Positions 8,184 through 16,960 of a DNA stretch of 38,436 nt are shown one piece after another. This DNA comes from Gammaproteobacteria bacterium. GTDB taxonomy: Bacteria; Pseudomonadota; Gammaproteobacteria; HK1. The position numbers and the translations under genes are program-made. The DNA lies in the NCBI GenBank assembly GCA_022823045.1, contig JAJDXW010000145.1, positions 1 to 38,436 of the forward strand, written 5' to 3'. Every line of letters starts with the position of its first letter. The first letter of the stretch is position 1. The notes below the pieces were generated by a model. The model did no database searches and was not told the origin of the DNA. It worked only from the letters and a program-made list of their open reading frames with translations.

Positions 8184-8277
8184 CAGGTCGGAATAGCGAA
8201 GCGTAATCCGACACTTGTGCGCCAAGGGCCACCTCTTGCACGTGATGTCGGATTACGCCTTCGGCCAATCCGACCTG
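8184..8277. repeat. Pair of inverted REP-like palindromes
   Basis: Two palindromic units face each other: CAGGTCGGAATAGCGAAGCG... ending at 8213 and TGTCGGATTACGCCTTCGGC... at 8246-8277. Each can fold on itself and they are also inverted copies of one another. A third half-copy, CAGGTCGGATTAGGGCG, begins at 8123. The layout matches bacterial REP/BIME elements, which are moved by RAYT transposases; none is visible here. The pair lies between the convergent FAD oxidoreductase and hemA genes and could end both transcripts. Confidence 0.75.
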
Positions 8278-8287
8278 CGGCCGCCGG

Positions 8288-9499
8288 TCAGGCCGCGACG
8301 CGGAGCGGGAACCGGCTCCAGACCTCCCGCAGGGACGCCACGAGGTGGGCGAGGTCCTCGTCGTCGTGCAGGGGGGTGGGGGTGAGGCGCAGCCGCTCGG
8401 TCCCGCGCGGCACCGTCGGGTAGTTGATCGGCTGCACGTAGATCCGGTGGCGCTCCAGCAGCTCGTCCGTTACCCGCTTGCACCGCACCGGGTCCCCGAT
8501 GAGCACGGGGACGATGTGGGACTCGTTGGGCATGACCGGCAGCCCCGCCTCGCCGAGCATCCGCTTGAGGCGGTTCGCGAGGGTCTGCTGGCGGCTGCGC
8601 TCGACGTCGCTCGTCTTGAGATGGCGCACGCTCGCAAGCGCGCCCGCGGCGACCGCGGGCGGCATCGCCGACGTGAAGATGAATCCGGTGGCATGGGAGC
8701 GGATGAAGTCGACGAGGGCGGCGGAGCCCGCGATGTAGCCGCCCACCACCCCGAACGCCTTGGCGAGGGTGCCCTGGAGCACCGAGACCCGATCCATCAC
8801 CCCCTCGCGCGCCGCGACGCCGGCACCGCGCGGGCCGTACATCCCGACCGCGTGGACCTCGTCGACATAGGTCATCGCGCCGTGCCGGTCCGCGAGTTCG
8901 CACATGGCCGCGATCGGCGCCACGTCTCCGTCCATCGAGTAGATCGATTCGAAGACGACGACCTTGGGCACGGCCGGGTCGAGGTCCGCGAGCTTGGCCT
9001 CGAGGTCGGCGAGGTCGTTGTGGGCGAAGATGCGCTTCTCGGTCCGGGCGTGGCGGATGCCGGCGATCATGGACGCGTGGTTCGTGGCGTCCGAGAGGAG
9101 GACGCACCCCGGGAGCTCGGCGCCGAGGGCGGACAGGGTGGCCTCGTTGGCGGCGTAGCCGGAGGTGAAGAGGAGCGCCGCCTCGGTTCCGTGGAGGTCC
9201 GCGAGCTCCTCCTCGAGCCGCACGTGGCAGTGCGTCGTGCCGGAGATGTTGCGGGTGCCCCCGGCGCTCGCGCCGTACCGGTCGATCGCGTCCTTCATCG
9301 CGGTGCGCACGACCTCGTGCTGGCTCATGCCGAGGTAGTCGTTGGAGCACCAGACGGTGACCTCGGCCGCGCCGGAGGGCGAGTGGTGGAGGGCGCGGGG
9401 GAAGCCCCCGTGCCAGCGCTCGAGATCCGCGAAGACCCGGTATCGGCCCTCTGCCTTCAGGTCCTCGATGCGGTCGGAGAAGAATCGGTTGTAGTCCAA
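8288..9499 (-). CDS. hemA: 5-aminolevulinate synthase (C4 haem pathway)
   Basis: This enzyme condenses glycine with succinyl-CoA to 5-aminolevulinate, the first step of tetrapyrrole synthesis by the Shemin route. It has 403 residues, matching the usual size near 405. The N-terminus [23 protein letters not shown] aligns with the family start, which gives a TTG start at 9499 with GAGAGG upstream; the longer ORF in the track is not supported. Motifs include [48 protein letters not shown] and the PLP lysine (about 247) in [15 protein letters not shown]. It follows znuA on the same strand after a 273-nt spacer with a strong hairpin, so it probably has its own promoter. Confidence 0.95.
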   Translation of the reverse strand: MDYNRFFSDRIEDLKAEGRYRVFADLERWHGGFPRALHHSPSGAAEVTVWCSNDYLGMSQHEVVRTAMKDAIDRYGASAGGTRNISGTTHCHVRLEEELADLHGTEAALLFTSGYAANEATLSALGAELPGCVLLSDATNHASMIAGIRHARTEKRIFAHNDLADLEAKLADLDPAVPKVVVFESIYSMDGDVAPIAAMCELADRHGAMTYVDEVHAVGMYGPRGAGVAAREGVMDRVSVLQGTLAKAFGVVGGYIAGSAALVDFIRSHATGFIFTSAMPPAVAAGALASVRHLKTSDVERSRQQTLANRLKRMLGEAGLPVMPNESHIVPVLIGDPVRCKRVTDELLERHRIYVQPINYPTVPRGTERLRLTPTPLHDDEDLAHLVASLREVWSRFPLRVAA

Positions 9500-9697
9500 G
9501 GTCTCGGCCTCTCGCCCGGTACGTGGATCGGGCGGCACGGCGGCCGGGCGGAGGTGGCCGGGCCGGGGTCGGAATGGTAACCCCCGGGGCGGCGTTCCGG
9601 CGAGCGGGGAGGGGGGGTTGCGAACGATGGGGCCGAGCCGAGACGGGCGCGCGCGCCGGGGCTGCGGTAGCGGGCGCAATCCGGGAGCCGGCGGCAC

Positions 9698-9737
9698 CCG
9701 GGAGCGACGGCGGGTGGAGAGGCGCCGTCGCTCCCGG
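9698..9737 (-). terminator. 15-bp hairpin downstream of znuA
   Basis: Perfect inverted arms at 9698-9712 and 9723-9737 (CGCCGTCGCTCCCGG and its complement) enclose a 10-nt loop, 36 nt after the znuA stop on the minus strand. There is no T-run on the downstream side, so a classical intrinsic terminator is not certain. Confidence 0.5.
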
Positions 9738-9772
9738 ATGCGTGTTCGCCGGGAAGGGTGCCCGGGAAGCTC

Positions 9773-10909
9773 CTAGAGGCCGAAGCAGGCCCGGAACGCC
9801 CGGGCGTTCTCCCGCATGAGGTCGAAATAGAGGTCGGGACCGTCCTCGAGCGCGGCCCCGAGCGGGTCCAGGGTCCCCGTCGCCGCGCCGGTGCCCTCCA
9901 CGAGGGTCCGGACCAGGCGGGGTTCGAACTGGGGCTCGGCGAACACGCAGGTCGCCTCCGCGCCGGTGATCTTCTCCCGGATCTCGGCGAGCCGGGCGGC
10001 CCCGGGCGACTGGTCCGGATTGACGGTCACGGAGCCCACCGCGCGGAGGCCGTACCGGATGTCCAGGTACTGCCACGCGTCGTGGAACACGATGAACCCG
10101 CGATCCCGCACCGGGGCGAAGGCCTCCTCGAGCTCTTCGTCAAGGGCACGAAGCCGGGCCCTCACCGCGGCAGCGTTCTCCCAGTAGACACTCGCCCGCT
10201 CGGGATCGATCCGCGACAGGGCGTCGGCCATGGAATCGACGATCACCTCCGCGTTCGCCGGGTCCAGCCAGAGGTGCATGTTGTATTCACCGCTGTGGTG
10301 CTCGTGCCCGTCTTCGTGGTGAACGTGGGCCTCGCCTTCCTCGTCGTCCGCACCGGCGCGCCGGTCCTCGTCCTCGTCGTCGTGGTGTTCACCCTCTTCC
10401 TCGTCCTCGTCGCCGTGGTGCTCACCCTCTTCCTCATCGTCGTGGTGCTCGCCCTCTTCCTCGTCGCGGCCTTCGGCGTGCTCTTCGTCCTCCTCCATCT
10501 CGTCGCCCTCGCCATGATCGTCGTCATGCTCGTCCCACGCTCCGCCCTCGCGGAACCCGTGCAGCATGATGCCCTCGGCCCGCGAGAGCTCGAGGATGTA
10601 GGCGTCAGTCGCGAGCGCCTCGAGCGGCTGGACGAGAAACGACTCGAGGTCCTCGCCCACCCATACCACGATGTCCGCATCCTCGAGTGCCTTGGCGTCG
10701 GACGGACGGAGGGAGAAGGTATGCGGCGAGGCGCCTCCCGGCACCAGGAGGACCGGCCGGCCCGTTCCGCCCATGACCCCCGCGAGCAGTGAATGGATCG
10801 GCTTGATGCTCGCCACCACGCTCGGTGCCTCCGCCGAGGCTGCGACATTCGGTCCCGTCGCGAGCGCCGCGACCCCGATTCCAAGCAACAGGTTGCGAAA
10901 GCGTGGCAT
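9773..10909 (-). CDS. znuA: Zinc ABC transporter substrate-binding protein ZnuA
   Basis: This is the periplasmic zinc-binding protein of a ZnuABC importer. It has 378 residues with a signal peptide (MPRFRNLLLGIGVAALATG, cleavage near ASA). Metal ligands expected from the family are visible: His63 in GGASPHTFSLRPSD, His212 in HLWLDP, His276 in VFHDAWQYL and the acidic residue of TLDPLG. Between about 124 and 208 lies a very acidic, His-rich loop with a repeated EEEGEHHDDE unit, longer and more acidic than in most ZnuA proteins. This loop is thought to gather or sense zinc. The start ATG at 10909 has GAGAGGAAG upstream. The gene is divergent from zur-znuCB. Confidence 0.95.
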   Translation of the reverse strand: MPRFRNLLLGIGVAALATGPNVAASAEAPSVVASIKPIHSLLAGVMGGTGRPVLLVPGGASPHTFSLRPSDAKALEDADIVVWVGEDLESFLVQPLEALATDAYILELSRAEGIMLHGFREGGAWDEHDDDHGEGDEMEEDEEHAEGRDEEEGEHHDDEEEGEHHGDEDEEEGEHHDDEDEDRRAGADDEEGEAHVHHEDGHEHHSGEYNMHLWLDPANAEVIVDSMADALSRIDPERASVYWENAAAVRARLRALDEELEEAFAPVRDRGFIVFHDAWQYLDIRYGLRAVGSVTVNPDQSPGAARLAEIREKITGAEATCVFAEPQFEPRLVRTLVEGTGAATGTLDPLGAALEDGPDLYFDLMRENARAFRACFGL

Positions 10910-10966
10910 GTCGTGCTTCCTCTCGGTTGTTTCCGGGGTGGCGTCCAGTCGGCCGCGCTCGCGGGA

Positions 10967-11014
10967 TGATACATCATTACGTTTGATACATCATTACGTT
11001 TGGGCGATGATGTA
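10967..11014. promoter_or_regulatory. Probable Zur operator region (17-bp direct repeats)
   Basis: The divergent znuA/zur gap is A/T-rich compared with its surroundings. It holds an exact tandem repeat of TGATACATCATTACGTT (10967-10983 and 10984-11000), followed by the inverted half GATGATGTAACG (11006-11017). TACATCAT at 10987 and ATGATGTA at 11007 form a dyad. The position between a zinc uptake gene and a Fur-family regulator gene makes a Zur-binding region the natural reading, though it does not copy the E. coli Zur box. TTGATA (10983) and GATGAT (11006) with 17 nt between could be the zur promoter. Confidence 0.6.
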
Positions 11015-11044
11015 ACGTCGGTTCGAGCGGAATCAGGAAGCGCC

Positions 11045-11539
11045 ATGGCAGCCGAATCGTCACCATTTCCGGGGCGGCGACACGATCACGACGCGTGCAT
11101 CTCGGAGGGCCTCGCCCGCGCCGAGGAGATCTGCCGCGTGCGGCGCGAGCGCCTCACCGAGAATCGGCGGGCGGTGCTCGAGCTGGTCCTCGCCGAGCAC
11201 CAGCCGGTTGGCGCCTACGACATCCTGGAGCGGTTCGACTGGAGGGGCCGGAGGCCGGCTCCCGCCCAGATCTACCGCGCCCTCTCGTTCCTCGAGACCC
11301 TTGGAATCGTCCACCGCATCGCGAGTCGCAACGCCTATGTGGCGTGCAGCGGGCCGAAGGAGGGGCACGGCACCGTGTTCCTCGTGTGCACGGAGTGCGG
11401 CACGGTCGCCGAGCCGAACGGAGCGGGGGTGGGGCGCTCGGTCCGCAAACTTGCGGACGATTCCGGGTTCGAGCTCCACACCCACATCCTGGAGGTGACC
11501 GGACTCTGTCCGGAATGCAGTCAGGCGAGCGGGGTCTGA
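11045..11539 (+). CDS. zur: Fur-family zinc regulator (Zur)
   Basis: This is a 164-residue Fur-family repressor. A winged-helix domain (RLTENRRAVLELVLAEHQPVGAYDIL ... PAQIYRALSFLETLGIVHRI) is followed by a dimer/metal domain with CTEC and CPEC pairs that would hold the structural zinc. Context (znuC and znuB directly downstream, znuA divergent) points to zinc as the sensed metal. It would shut off its own operon and znuA when zinc is sufficient. The ATG at 11045 has AGGAAG 4-5 nt upstream; the TTG start of the ORF track at 11000 lies in the operator repeat and is unlikely. Confidence 0.92.
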   Translation: MAAESSPFPGRRHDHDACISEGLARAEEICRVRRERLTENRRAVLELVLAEHQPVGAYDILERFDWRGRRPAPAQIYRALSFLETLGIVHRIASRNAYVACSGPKEGHGTVFLVCTECGTVAEPNGAGVGRSVRKLADDSGFELHTHILEVTGLCPECSQASGV

Positions 11540-11543
11540 ATCC

Positions 11544-12314
11544 GTGGCGAGCCGGAATCCGCTTATCGAGGCCTGCGCGGCCGGTGTGCGCCGGGGCGGG
11601 CGATGGATTCTGCACGACGTCGACATCGAGGTCGCGCCCGAGGAGGTGGTGACCCTCATCGGTCCGAACGGGGCGGGCAAGACCACCCTGGTGCGAGTGC
11701 TGCTCGGGCTCCTCAAGCCCGATGCGGGGACCGTGCGACGCGGCGAGGCGGCGAGCATCGGCTACGTGCCGCAGCGGGTCCATTTCGACCCCACCCTTCC
11801 GCTCACTGTCGAGCGGTTGATGAGCCTGACCGACCGGCGCCCGGTCGAGGCGGTTGCCGGGGCGCTCGAAGAGACCGCGGTCGGGCACCTGATCACCGCA
11901 CGGGTGTCCGACCTGTCGGGCGGCGAGTTCCAGCGCGTCCTCCTCGCCCGGGCTCTCATGCGCCTGCCGAACCTGCTCATACTGGACGAGCCCGTGCAGG
12001 GAGTGGACTACACGGGGGAGGCGGAGCTGTACGAGCTCATCGGCGGGATCGTCGAGCGGCGGGGCTGCGGAGTGCTCATGGTGAGCCACGACCTGCACAT
12101 CGTGATGGCGTCCACGGATCGCGTCGTCTGCCTCAACCGCCATGTATGCTGCACCGGAGCGCCCGAGGAGGTGGTCGCTCACGACGAGTTTCGCCGCCTG
12201 TTCGGTCCGAATGCGGCCGCCGCCGCGGTGTACCGGCACATTCACGATCACGTGCACGACCTCGCCGGAGAGGTGGCGCGGGCCGGAGAGCGGGGAGCGG
12301 ACGGTGCTGGATGA
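11544..12314 (+). CDS. znuC: Zinc ABC transporter ATP-binding protein ZnuC
   Basis: This is the ATPase of the zinc importer, 256 residues. Walker A is GPNGAGKTT (40-48), the Q-loop is in GYVPQRVHF, the ABC signature is LSGGEFQRVLLARA, Walker B is NLLILDEP and the switch His is in VMVSHDLHI-type sequence (LMVSHDLH). The C-terminus has a His-containing stretch (YRHIHDHVHD), as in other ZnuC proteins. It starts with GTG 4 nt after the zur stop and overlaps znuB by 11 nt, so the three genes form one operon. Confidence 0.95.
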   Translation: MASRNPLIEACAAGVRRGGRWILHDVDIEVAPEEVVTLIGPNGAGKTTLVRVLLGLLKPDAGTVRRGEAASIGYVPQRVHFDPTLPLTVERLMSLTDRRPVEAVAGALEETAVGHLITARVSDLSGGEFQRVLLARALMRLPNLLILDEPVQGVDYTGEAELYELIGGIVERRGCGVLMVSHDLHIVMASTDRVVCLNRHVCCTGAPEEVVAHDEFRRLFGPNAAAAAVYRHIHDHVHDLAGEVARAGERGADGAG

Positions 12315-13107
12315 CTTCTTCGTGCGCGCGCTCCTCGCCGCGGCGGGGGTGGCGTGCATCGCGGCCCCGGTCGGCTGCGTCCTGCTGTGGCGCCGGATGG
12401 CCTACTTCGGCGACACGATGGCCCACTCGGCTCTGCTCGGGGTAGCGCTCGGGGCGGTTCTGGGTCTCGGACTCGGGGTCGGCGTGTTCGGGGTCGCCAT
12501 CGCGGTGGCGCTCCTCCTCATCGTTCTCGAGCGCACCGCCCACCTCGCGACCGATTCCCTGCTGGGCGTCCTTTCCCACACTACGCTGGCCCTCGGCCTC
12601 GTCGTGCTTGCTCTCTCGGCGAGCAGTTACCGCCACGATCTCATCGGCTTTCTCTTCGGCGACGTGCTGGCCGTGACCGCCTGGGACCTCGCCGTCATCT
12701 GGGGGGGAGGCGCGGCCGGCCTCGTCGTGCTCGCCACGATCTGGCGCGGACTCGTGGCCGCCACCCTCCATGCGGATCTCGCGCAGGCGGAGGGCATCCC
12801 GGTGCTCCGCCTTCAGGTGATCTACGTGGTGCTGATGGCCGCGATCGTGGCGGTGGGCATGAAGGTCGTCGGGGTGCTGCTCATCGTCGCGCTCGCGATC
12901 ATCCCCGCGGCAGCCGCGCGTGCGCTGTCGCGTACCCCCGAGCAGATGGCGATCGTCGCCTCGATGATCGGAATCGCTTGTGGAGTGCTCGGTCTCTTCG
13001 GCTCACTCTGGTTCGACACACCCTCCGGGCCATCGATCGTGGTGGCCGCGATGGTCATCTTCTTCGCGAGCCTCGCGGTCCGGCCGCTCGCCCGCGCCTT
13101 CGGATAG
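12304..13107 (+). CDS. znuB: Zinc ABC transporter permease ZnuB
   Basis: This is the membrane subunit of the zinc importer, 267 residues with about eight hydrophobic segments. The loop RMAYFGDTMAHSALLGVALG and the later VVGVLLIVALAIIPAAAARAL segment are conserved in ABC-3 family permeases for zinc and manganese. The ORF track starts earlier; the GTG at 12304 has GGGAG upstream and places the first helix (FFVRALLAAAGVACIAAPVG) at the N-terminus. It overlaps the znuC end by 11 nt, indicating coupled translation. Confidence 0.93.
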   Translation: MLDDFFVRALLAAAGVACIAAPVGCVLLWRRMAYFGDTMAHSALLGVALGAVLGLGLGVGVFGVAIAVALLLIVLERTAHLATDSLLGVLSHTTLALGLVVLALSASSYRHDLIGFLFGDVLAVTAWDLAVIWGGGAAGLVVLATIWRGLVAATLHADLAQAEGIPVLRLQVIYVVLMAAIVAVGMKVVGVLLIVALAIIPAAAARALSRTPEQMAIVASMIGIACGVLGLFGSLWFDTPSGPSIVVAAMVIFFASLAVRPLARAFG

Positions 13108-13176
13108 ACCGGCCCGAGACGGCCTGCCGGACGGGCGTCCGGGGGCCGCTCCCGGTTCGGAACGAGGAACGCCGAC

Positions 13177-14724
13177 TCAGTCGCGCGGGAGAACGTGCTT
13201 GAGGATCTTGCCGGTCGCGTTGTGGGGCAGCTCGTCGAGGAAGCGCACCTCCTTCGGCACCTTGTAGCGGGCGATGCGGTCGCGGCAATGCTCGACGATC
13301 GCGCCGTCGTCGAGGTTCGAGCCGTCCTTGAGGACCACGTAGGCGCGGCCCACCTCGCCCCACTTCTCGTCCGGGATACCGACCACCGCGTTCTCGAGCA
13401 CCCCGTCGAGCTCGTAGATCGCGTTCTCGACCTCCACCGGGTACACGTTCTCGCCCCCCGAGATGAACATGTCCTTCCACCGGTCCACGATGTAGAAGTA
13501 GCCGTCTGCGTCCACCCGGGCCGCGTCCCCGGTGTGGAACCATCCGTCCCCGGTGAAGGAATCGCGGTTCGCCTCCGGGCGGTTCCAGTAACCGGGGGTC
13601 ACGTTCGGACCGCGGATCATCAGCTCTCCGGTCTCGTCCGGGCCTAGGGTCCGGCCCTCGTCATCGACGACCTTGAGCTCCGAGTACATGACCGGGAGTC
13701 CCGAAGAGCCGGCCTTCGAGAGGGTGTGCTCCGCGTCGAGGACGAGACCGAGCGGGCCCGTCTCGGTCATGCCCCAGAGCTGCTGCAGGGGGGTGCCCTT
13801 CCTCGCGTAGCGTTCGAGGAGCGCGAGGGGGGCGGGCGCGCCCCCGACCCCGAGGAGCACCAGGTGGTCGAGGTCCGCATCGTCGAACCCCGGCTCCTCG
13901 GCCGTCATGAGGAAGTTCGTGGGCACCCCGAGGGCGTGGGTGATCGGGCGCTCGCGGTCCGAGAGGACGTGGAGGAAACGCCCGGGGTCGAAGGTCCTCA
14001 TCACGACGTTGGTGCCGCCGGTGTGGAACACCGGGTTCGCGTAGACGTTGAGGCCGCCGGTGTGGAAGGTCGGGAGGAAGACGAGGTTGCGCGTGCCGGG
14101 ACCCACCGCGCACGCGACCACCGAGTTCATCGTGTTGTAGAGCCCCATCCGGTAGGTGTTGCGGGCGCCCTTGGGTCTGCCGGTCGTCCCGGAGGTGTAC
14201 ATGATGGTCCAGGTGTCGCCGGGCTCGATATCCGGATCGGCGAGGGTCCCGGCCGCTCCTTCGAGCCCCGTCTCGTAGGCGCTCGGCCCCCCGTTGGCGA
14301 GGGCCGCGACATGCTCGATGGCGCAGGTCCGGGCCACTTCCGCGACCGCCGCCTCGAACTCGACGCCGTGGAGGAGCGCCCGTGGCTCCGCGTCGCCACA
14401 GATGAACTCGAGCTCGGGGGTCGCGAGCCGCCAGTTGAGGGGGAGGAAGATCGCGCCGAGCCGCTGGCACGCGAACTGGACCTCGAAGACGTCGGAGTCG
14501 TTGTGGGAGAGGACCGCGACCCGATCGCCCCGGCCGACCCCGAGCCCGTCCCGCATCCAGAGGGCGGCCCGGCTCACCCGTTCGTCGAACTCCGCATAGG
14601 TGAAGCGCCGGCCCGATGCGAGGTCGTGGACCGCTTCGCGCCGGGGGGAGTAGCGCGAGTGGTGGGCGATCCAGTCCGCGACCGGTTCACCGGAGGAGCG
14701 GGCAGGGGAGGGAGGCTGGCTCAC
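13177..14724 (-). CDS. AMP-dependent acyl-CoA synthetase
   Basis: This is a 515-residue enzyme of the ANL superfamily that activates a carboxylic acid as acyl-AMP and then acyl-CoA. Motifs run in order: the P-loop YTSGTTGRPKG (176-186), GGAPAPLALLERY, LWGMTETGPLG, the TGDAARVDADGYFYIVDRWKDMF hinge motif and the catalytic Lys in NATGKILK (about 506). It resembles medium/long-chain fatty-acid CoA ligases, but the chain specificity cannot be read. The ATG at 14724 is preceded by a plausible GGAGTCG. It is convergent with znuB and lies 152 nt downstream of proV on the same strand, so it may be read from the pro operon. Confidence 0.9.
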   Translation of the reverse strand: MSQPPSPARSSGEPVADWIAHHSRYSPRREAVHDLASGRRFTYAEFDERVSRAALWMRDGLGVGRGDRVAVLSHNDSDVFEVQFACQRLGAIFLPLNWRLATPELEFICGDAEPRALLHGVEFEAAVAEVARTCAIEHVAALANGGPSAYETGLEGAAGTLADPDIEPGDTWTIMYTSGTTGRPKGARNTYRMGLYNTMNSVVACAVGPGTRNLVFLPTFHTGGLNVYANPVFHTGGTNVVMRTFDPGRFLHVLSDRERPITHALGVPTNFLMTAEEPGFDDADLDHLVLLGVGGAPAPLALLERYARKGTPLQQLWGMTETGPLGLVLDAEHTLSKAGSSGLPVMYSELKVVDDEGRTLGPDETGELMIRGPNVTPGYWNRPEANRDSFTGDGWFHTGDAARVDADGYFYIVDRWKDMFISGGENVYPVEVENAIYELDGVLENAVVGIPDEKWGEVGRAYVVLKDGSNLDDGAIVEHCRDRIARYKVPKEVRFLDELPHNATGKILKHVLPRD

Positions 14725-14876
14725 GGTCGAACGACTCCTTCATGGGCACCGATTCGATGCGGGGCGACACGGGCGTCGAGCGGCCGATTTTGGCAAATCG
14801 CCAATGGCTTCGTAAGAGTCGAACCCATGCCGCGGGCGCACGTTCGAGCGAGCGGATTCAAACCGCTTCTGGCCGG

Positions 14877-15929
14877 CTACCGGTACCGCTCTTCCTGATC
14901 GCCGCCCTCGGTCGGCCGGGCGATTCCGTCGATGATCTGGTTCAGGCGGATGCTGCCGATGATTTCTCCACCGGCATCGACGACATTGGCCTGGCCGCCT
15001 CTCGCCGCCGATACGACCTGCAGGGCTTCTTCGAGGACGAGGTCGTGCGGGACGCTCGGACCGTCGTCGACCGACTCGCCGGGGGTCATGACGGACCTCG
15101 CCTCGATCACCCGGCTTCGATTGATGTCCTTGATGAAGTCGAAGATGTAGTCGTCCGCGGGGTGCAGGATGATCTCCTGCGGATTGCCCTGCTGGATCAC
15201 TGCCCCGTCGCGCAGGATGGCGATGCTGTCTCCCAGCCGGAGGGCCTCGTCGAGATCGTGGGTGATGAACACGATCGTCTTGTGGAGCTCTTCCTGGAGG
15301 CCCAGCAGGACGTCCTGCATGTCGGTGCGGATCAGGGGGTCGAGGGCCGAGAAGGGTTCGTCCATGAGCAGGATCTCCGCGTCGGTGGCGAGGGCCCGGG
15401 CGAGCCCGACCCGCTGCTGCATTCCGCCCGAGAGCTGCGAGGGGTAGTGGTTCTCGAACCCCGTCAGCCCGACCCGTTCGAGCCACTTCCGGCTCTGCTC
15501 CTTGGCCTCCCGAATGGGCATTCCCTGGATCGCGAGGCCGTAGGCGGCGTTCTCCGCCACCGTCTTGTGCACGTGCAGCCCGAATCGCTGGAACACCATC
15601 GAGACCTTGTGGCGCCGAAAGTCGATGAGCTCCTCCTTGGTCATGGCGAGGACGTCCTGTCCATCGACCACGATCCGGCCGGAGGTGGGCTCGATCAACC
15701 GGTTGACGTGGCGGATGAGGGTGGACTTGCCCGATCCGGAAAGCCCCATGATGACCGAGATCTCCCGGGGGGTGACGTCGACGTTGATGTCCTTGAGGCC
15801 GAGCACGTGGTTGTGCCTCTCGAGCAGCTCCTGCTTGGACATGCCCCGTTGGACGTCCGCCAGCACCGACCGCGCCCGGGGACCGAAGATCTTGTAAAGG
15901 CTCTCGATCCGGATCTTGAACTCAGCCAT
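14877..15929 (-). CDS. proV: Glycine betaine/proline ABC transporter ATPase
   Basis: This is the ATP-binding subunit of a quaternary-amine ABC importer (ProV/OpuAA type), 350 residues. Walker A is GLSGSGKST (62-70), the signature is LSGGMQQRVGLARA and Walker B is ILLMDEPFSALDP. The N-terminal extension LYKIFGPRARSVLADVQRGMSKQELLERHNHVLG is typical of this subfamily. A C-terminal CBS-like region (SVMTPGESVDDGPSVPHDLVLEEAL) follows, shorter than the two CBS repeats of E. coli ProV. It overlaps proW by 8 nt. The system imports betaine, choline or related osmolytes. Confidence 0.93.
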   Translation of the reverse strand: MAEFKIRIESLYKIFGPRARSVLADVQRGMSKQELLERHNHVLGLKDINVDVTPREISVIMGLSGSGKSTLIRHVNRLIEPTSGRIVVDGQDVLAMTKEELIDFRRHKVSMVFQRFGLHVHKTVAENAAYGLAIQGMPIREAKEQSRKWLERVGLTGFENHYPSQLSGGMQQRVGLARALATDAEILLMDEPFSALDPLIRTDMQDVLLGLQEELHKTIVFITHDLDEALRLGDSIAILRDGAVIQQGNPQEIILHPADDYIFDFIKDINRSRVIEARSVMTPGESVDDGPSVPHDLVLEEALQVVSAARGGQANVVDAGGEIIGSIRLNQIIDGIARPTEGGDQEERYR

Positions 15930-16812
15930 GATCGAGTCCCTTGCGGTGCCGTTGCAGCCGTTCGCCGAACTGTTGCGAGACGCGGTCGAAGATGATCGCG
16001 AGGGCCACGATCGCGAGCCCGTTCATCAGGCCGAGGGCGAGGTACTGGTTGGAGATCGACCGCAACACCGGCACGCCCAGGCCGGCCACGCCGATCATGG
16101 ACGCGATCACCACCATCGAGAGCGCCATCATGATGGTCTGGTTCACCCCGGCGAAGATGTTGGGCAGCGCGAGGGGGATCTGCACCCCGAACAGCTTCTG
16201 GCGGTAGTCGGCCCCGAACGCGTCCGCCGCCTCCAGCGCCTCCTTCTCGACCAGCCGGATGCCGAGGTTGGTGAGCCGGACGATTGGCGGAATGGCATAG
16301 ATGCACACCGCGATGAGGCCCGGCACCTTGCCGATCCCGAGCAGCATGACGACGGGGATGAGATACACGAACGCGGGGATCGTCTGCATGATGTCGAGGA
16401 CCGGGGTGATCGCGGTCTGGGTGCGGTCCGAGCGTGCCATGAGGATGCCGAGCGGGATCCCCACCGCGATGCACAGCATCGTCGCCACCGAGATGATGGC
16501 CAGGGTCGACATCGTGTCGATCCACATGCCGAAGTAGCCGATCGCGAGGAACGACAGGACGCAACCGACGACCACGGCCTTGCTCCGGGAACCCAGCCAG
16601 GCGAGGACCGCGATCGCGAGGATGATGAGCGGCCACGGGGTGGCGCGCAGCAGCTTCTCGAACCAGACGAGGAACCAGAGCAGCGGCTCGAAGAAGGTCT
16701 CGATCGCTTCGCCGAACTCTCGCGAGAAGTCGCGGAACCCCCCGTCGATGGCCTTCTTGAGATCACGAAGAGCCTGCCGCTCCATGCTTGGGAATTCGGT
16801 CAGGAAGTCCAT
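15922..16812 (-). CDS. proW: Glycine betaine/proline ABC transporter permease
   Basis: This is the membrane subunit of the quaternary-amine importer, 296 residues with about six hydrophobic segments. The coupling-helix region is EKEALEAADAFGADYRQKLFGVQIPLALPNIFAGVNQTIMMALS, typical of ProW/OpuAB. The ATG at 16812 has GGGAGG about 6 nt upstream. It stands between proX and proV on the same strand. A strong terminator-like hairpin separates it from proX, which should lower its expression against the binding protein. Confidence 0.94.
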   Translation of the reverse strand: MDFLTEFPSMERQALRDLKKAIDGGFRDFSREFGEAIETFFEPLLWFLVWFEKLLRATPWPLIILAIAVLAWLGSRSKAVVVGCVLSFLAIGYFGMWIDTMSTLAIISVATMLCIAVGIPLGILMARSDRTQTAITPVLDIMQTIPAFVYLIPVVMLLGIGKVPGLIAVCIYAIPPIVRLTNLGIRLVEKEALEAADAFGADYRQKLFGVQIPLALPNIFAGVNQTIMMALSMVVIASMIGVAGLGVPVLRSISNQYLALGLMNGLAIVALAIIFDRVSQQFGERLQRHRKGLDHG

Positions 16813-16890
16813 GCATGCCTCCCGTCGGGTGTAGACCGGAACACTTCGGTTGGTCGTTGCGGCTCGAACCCGCGTTCCGCGGGATCGGGA

Positions 16891-16926
16891 AAGAAAAGAG
16901 CCCGCCTGAGGAACTCAGGCGGGCTC
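16891..16926 (-). terminator. Intrinsic terminator between proX and proW
   Basis: A perfect 13-bp stem (GAGCCCGCCTGAG at 16898-16910 and its complement at 16914-16926, three-base loop) is followed on the minus strand by TTTTCTTT (16897-16890). It lies 35 nt after the proX stop. It should end part of the transcripts so that the binding protein is made in excess. Confidence 0.85.
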
Positions 16927-16960
16927 GTTCGGTCGAATCACGCGGCCGTGCCGGCCGTCC

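Noticed and set aside
14790-14815. TGGC-AAATC-GCCA small palindrome between proV and the acyl-CoA synthetase gene.
   Set aside because: Four-base arms are too short to support a terminator or operator.
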